Positions 61,322 through 64,000 of a DNA stretch of 64,000 nt are shown in pieces. Origin of the DNA: Clostridia bacterium (GTDB lineage Bacteria; Bacillota; Clostridia; Christensenellales; Borkfalkiaceae); assembly GCA_017463325.1 (NCBI GenBank), contig JAFTPK010000011.1, forward strand, positions 62,001-126,000, given 5' to 3'. Below the pieces are notes generated by a model. It was not told the DNA's origin, did not search any database, and was given only the letters and a program-made list of their open reading frames with translations. The number at the start of each line of letters is the position of its first letter. Position 1 is the first letter of the stretch. The position numbers and the translations under genes are program-made.

Positions 61322-62896
61322 TTATTTAACGATCAACGTTTTTCCCGTCATTTCCTTGGGCTGCGGCACCTGCATCAAGTCGAGCAGGGTGGGCGCAAGA
61401 TCTGCCAGTACGCCGCCGTCGCGAAGCTTTACGTTTTTGTATTCTTCGGAAACAAGAATTACGGGCACGGGGAAGGTGGTGTGCTGCGTGAACGCCGTTT
61501 CGCCGTCGTCCGCGATCATTTGATCGGCGTTTCCGTGATCGGCGGTGACGAGCGCGCTTCCGCCCATGGCAAGAATTTTATCCGTTACCTTTTTCACACA
61601 TTCGTCTACGGTGTGTACGGCTTTGATCGCCGCGTCCATGACGCCCGTGTGACCTACCATGTCGCAGTTGGCAAAGTTGAGGATCACGACGTCGTATTCC
61701 CCTTTGTCAAGCTCTTCCAGTACCTTTTCCGTAACGGGATATGCGCTCATTTCCGGTTGCAAATCGTAGGTCGCCACTTTCGGGGAGGGGATCACGATAC
61801 GCGTTTCTCCCTCGACGGGCGGTTCTAATTTCGCGTTAAAGAAGAAGGTAACGTGCGCGTATTTTTCCGTTTCCGCAATATGGAGCTGCTTTTTACCGAG
61901 CGAGGCGATATATTGCGGCAGGGTGTTGGTAATTTCGTCGGGCGGGAACGCTACGCCCACGTTTTCAAACGAGGAATCGTAAACGGCAAAACCGACGAAA
62001 GTAGGGGCAAGAAAGCCCGTTTTTCTCGTAAAGCCAAGCTCTTTGCCTGTCTTTGCGTCTACAAACGGGAAGACTTCCTGCGAGAACATTCTCGAAATTT
62101 GGCGCGCCCTGTCGGGGCGGAAATTAAAGCAGATAATGCTGTCGCCCTTTTCAATGAGCGCAACGGGCTTGCCGCCCTCGGTGAGGAGGGTGGGCAGAAT
62201 AAATTCGTCGGTCACGCCCGCGTCGTAGGAGGCTTTTGCCGCCGCCTCCGCGCTACCCTCAAAACGAACGCCCTCGCCGAGCGTCAGCATATCGTACGCC
62301 TTTTCCTCTCTGTCCCAGTTGTTGTCGCGGTCCATGGCGTAATACCGTCCGCAAACGGAGGCGATTTTTCCGAAGTTCAGCTCGTCAAGCTTTGCTTGCA
62401 GATCGGCAAGGAAGCCTGCGCCCGAGGTGGGGGCAACGTCGCGCCCGTCGGTAAAGGCGTGAACGTATACGTTGTCAAGCCCCTCTTTTTGCGCCATTTC
62501 CACAAGCGCGTATAAATGCTCGATATGGCTGTGAACGCCGCCCGTGGAAACAAGCCCGAATAAGTGTAGCTTTTTGCCTGCCGCTTTTGCTGCGTGCATA
62601 GCGCGGAGCAATTCCGCGTTCTTGAAAAATTCGCCGTCCAAGATGTCCTTGGTGATTTTGGTTAAGTCTTGATAAACGATACGACCCGCGCCGATATTGA
62701 GGTGACCTACTTCGCTGTTGCCCATTTGTCCGTCGGGGAGGCCGACCGACATACCGCTTGCACCAAGCTGAGCGGAGGGGTATTTTTTGCAAAGCTCGCT
62801 CACGTATTTACTGCCGTCGGCTACGATTGCGTTTCCGTTTTTGGACGGGTTCAGTCCATAGCCGTCCATAATGATAAGTGCGTAAGGTTTTTTCAT
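61322..62896 (-). CDS. gpmI: 2,3-bisphosphoglycerate-independent phosphoglycerate mutase
   Basis: Interconverts 3- and 2-phosphoglycerate with two Mn ions. 524 residues. IIMDGYGLNPSKNGNAI near 8-24 has the metal Asp, GQMGNSEVGHLNIGAGR near 57-73 the phosphorylated Ser (about 61), RDVAPTSGAGF near 150-160, and the C-terminal phosphatase-like part ALVTADHGNADQM near 452-464 more ligands. AAGGAG precedes ATG 62896. Third gene of pgk-tpiA-gpmI. Confidence 0.96.
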   Translation of the reverse strand: MKKPYALIIMDGYGLNPSKNGNAIVADGSKYVSELCKKYPSAQLGASGMSVGLPDGQMGNSEVGHLNIGAGRIVYQDLTKITKDILDGEFFKNAELLRAMHAAKAAGKKLHLFGLVSTGGVHSHIEHLYALVEMAQKEGLDNVYVHAFTDGRDVAPTSGAGFLADLQAKLDELNFGKIASVCGRYYAMDRDNNWDREEKAYDMLTLGEGVRFEGSAEAAAKASYDAGVTDEFILPTLLTEGGKPVALIEKGDSIICFNFRPDRARQISRMFSQEVFPFVDAKTGKELGFTRKTGFLAPTFVGFAVYDSSFENVGVAFPPDEITNTLPQYIASLGKKQLHIAETEKYAHVTFFFNAKLEPPVEGETRIVIPSPKVATYDLQPEMSAYPVTEKVLEELDKGEYDVVILNFANCDMVGHTGVMDAAIKAVHTVDECVKKVTDKILAMGGSALVTADHGNADQMIADDGETAFTQHTTFPVPVILVSEEYKNVKLRDGGVLADLAPTLLDLMQVPQPKEMTGKTLIVK

Positions 62897-62973
62897 GATA
62901 AATCTCCTTAAACAGAAAAAAGGAAGGGGACAGGTACGAATTCACGCCGCTATCCCCTCCGAAATTTTTCAAA

Positions 62974-63720
62974 TTATTTGTCGAAGTTGACGATCGCCGC
63001 AAAATCGGGCGCTTTAAGGGAAGCGCCGCCGATCAAACCGCCGTCGATCTCTTCTTGCGCCATAAGCTCTTTGCAGTTCCCCGCGTTCATGCTGCCGCCG
63101 TACTGAATACGAACTTCTTGCGCGCATTTCGGGCAGAACATTTCGCCGATCGCTTTACGAATAAAGCCGATCGTTTCGTTGGCTTGCTCTGCGGTGGCAG
63201 TCTTGCCCGTACCGATCGCCCAAACGGGTTCGTACGCGATTACGACTTTTTTGATGTCTTCAATATCCTTCAAACCGTTTTGGATTTGGGTAAGAAGAAC
63301 CTCTTCCGTTTTGCCCGTTTCTCTCTCTTCAAGGGATTCGCCGATACAAACGATCGGGGTAAGGCCAGCGTTCAACGCGGTGAGCGTTCTCTTATTCACC
63401 GTTTCGTCCGTTTCGCCGAAATATTGACGACGTTCGCTGTGACCGATAATGACGTATTCCACGCCGTATTCAAGCAGCATTGCCGCCGAAATTTCGCCCG
63501 TGTAAGCGCCTTTTTCCGCAAAGTGCACGTTCTCCGCGCCAAGCTTGATGTTCGTGCCCTTCAAGGCTTCGCTGACGGCGGGAATGTCGATGGCGGGAAC
63601 GCAAACGACGACGTCGCAGTTCGCTTCCGTCACGAGGGGAGCGATGGCTTTCACGAGGGCAACGCCCTGAGAAGCGGTATTGTTCATTTTCCAGTTGCCT
63701 GCAATAATAGGTTTTCTCAT
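62974..63720 (-). CDS. tpiA: triosephosphate isomerase
   Basis: Interconverts dihydroxyacetone phosphate and glyceraldehyde 3-phosphate. 248 residues. AGNWKMN near 7-13 has Lys11, IIGHSERRQYFGE has His94, AYEPVWAIGTGKTA has Glu164, and YGGSMNAGN near 209-217 is the phosphate-binding loop. AAGGAG precedes the ATG. Between pgk and gpmI in the usual order; an intergenic GGGGACAGGTACGAATTC motif follows (62926-62943). Confidence 0.97.
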   Translation of the reverse strand: MRKPIIAGNWKMNNTASQGVALVKAIAPLVTEANCDVVVCVPAIDIPAVSEALKGTNIKLGAENVHFAEKGAYTGEISAAMLLEYGVEYVIIGHSERRQYFGETDETVNKRTLTALNAGLTPIVCIGESLEERETGKTEEVLLTQIQNGLKDIEDIKKVVIAYEPVWAIGTGKTATAEQANETIGFIRKAIGEMFCPKCAQEVRIQYGGSMNAGNCKELMAQEEIDGGLIGGASLKAPDFAAIVNFDK

Positions 63721-63744
63721 GGTTAATACTCCTTGGTGTTTTTC

Positions 63745-64000
63745 TTATTTGTCGTTGAGGCAAGCGATACCGGGTAAGATCTTACCTTCAAACAATTCGA
63801 GGGAAGCGCCGCCGCCCGTCGAGATGTGGCTCATTTTTTCCGCATAGCCAAGCTGCTGAACGGCTGCCGCGCTGTCGCCGCCGCCGATAATGGTGGTCGC
63901 CTTGCCGTAAACGGAGGCAAGCGCTTCGGCAACTGCCTTGGTACCCGCCGCAAGAATGGGGTTCTCAAACACGCCCATAGGTCCGTTCCAAATCACCGAT
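63745..64000 (-). CDS. pgk: phosphoglycerate kinase, C-terminal part (cut by window end)
   Basis: Only the last 85 or so codons are inside the window; the frame is open to its right edge. [17 protein letters not shown] near the edge is the conserved nucleotide site, [14 protein letters not shown] and [16 protein letters not shown] are the diagnostic C-domain motifs. The stop lies 22 bases before the tpiA start. Confidence 0.95.
   Translation of the reverse strand, partial: SVIWNGPMGVFENPILAAGTKAVAEALASVYGKATTIIGGGDSAAAVQQLGYAEKMSHISTGGGASLELFEGKILPGIACLNDK

Noticed and set aside
62897..62973. Gene or terminator between tpiA and gpmI
   Set aside because: Only a ribosome binding site and a GGGGA/TCCCC pairing without U tract; most likely a transcribed spacer.

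Overview
The window reads as a chromosomal, housekeeping-rich stretch from a Gram-positive-type bacterium of the Bacillota, most likely an uncultured Clostridia lineage. Grounds: strong GGAGG-type ribosome binding sites, TTGACA-N17-TATAAT promoters, a Phe T-box leader, and gene orders typical of Firmicutes (dnaG-rpoD-trmK-nif3; ispG-polC position-rimP-nusA-ylxR-ylxQ-infB-rbfA-nrnA; pgk-tpiA-gpmI-secG-rnr-smpB; pepP-efp). Both ends are cut inside genes (aroC at the left, pgk at the right). I saw no rRNA, tRNA, CRISPR, prophage or insertion sequence. The exact taxon cannot be fixed from sequence reading alone.

Layout. 1-5312: shikimate operon aroC-aroB-aroA-aroE-aroQ-aroK plus a short-chain dehydrogenase, mostly with overlapping stop/start codons. 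5340-9821: small unknown proteins, a cysteine desulfurase/DUF3343 pair of the kind linked to selenium or sulfur handling, endonuclease III, an unusually long MscL and a membrane protein. 9850-16210: T-box-controlled pheST, then truB, ribF and an endonuclease IV homologue. 16239-18505: pepP, efp, dtd. 18506-19119: a gene-free stretch with an array of about ten mini-hairpins followed by repeated GTAGAG boxes. 19120-21772: a GT8 glycosyltransferase, a structured intergenic element, an acyltransferase and a CrtO-like membrane protein. 21861-35423: dgt, dnaG, rpoD, trmK, nif3, zinc-ribbon protein, rsmD, coaD, DAHP synthase, pheA, patatin, rarA, nrdR, ispG. 35420-43389: a PolC-like protein without polymerase domain at the usual polC locus, then the rimP-nusA-infB-rbfA-nrnA translation operon. 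43522-52940: an 1884-residue DUF4011/SF1-helicase/nuclease-like protein, comEC, holA, and a frameshifted cdaA followed by a 36-residue CdaR-like membrane peptide. 52953-58209: lysC, an esterase, a polysaccharide deacetylase, a NahK-like kinase, a DUF3789 micro-protein and a nitrilase-fold protein lacking catalytic residues. 58233-64000 (minus strand): smpB, rnr, secG, gpmI, tpiA, pgk.

How it fits together. DAHP synthase (29864), the aro operon and pheA give the route from erythrose-4-phosphate and PEP to phenylpyruvate, while pheST, sensed by a Phe T-box, charges the product onto tRNA. Most of the rest is information processing (replication initiation, sigma factor, ribosome maturation, tRNA and rRNA modification, RNA decay, ribosome rescue).

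The points most worth a second look are the polymerase-less PolC, the giant DUF4011 helicase resembling the Hhe antiphage family, the cdaA frameshift with the miniature CdaR, the mini-hairpin array at 18509-18714, and the hairpin element at 20053-20260.
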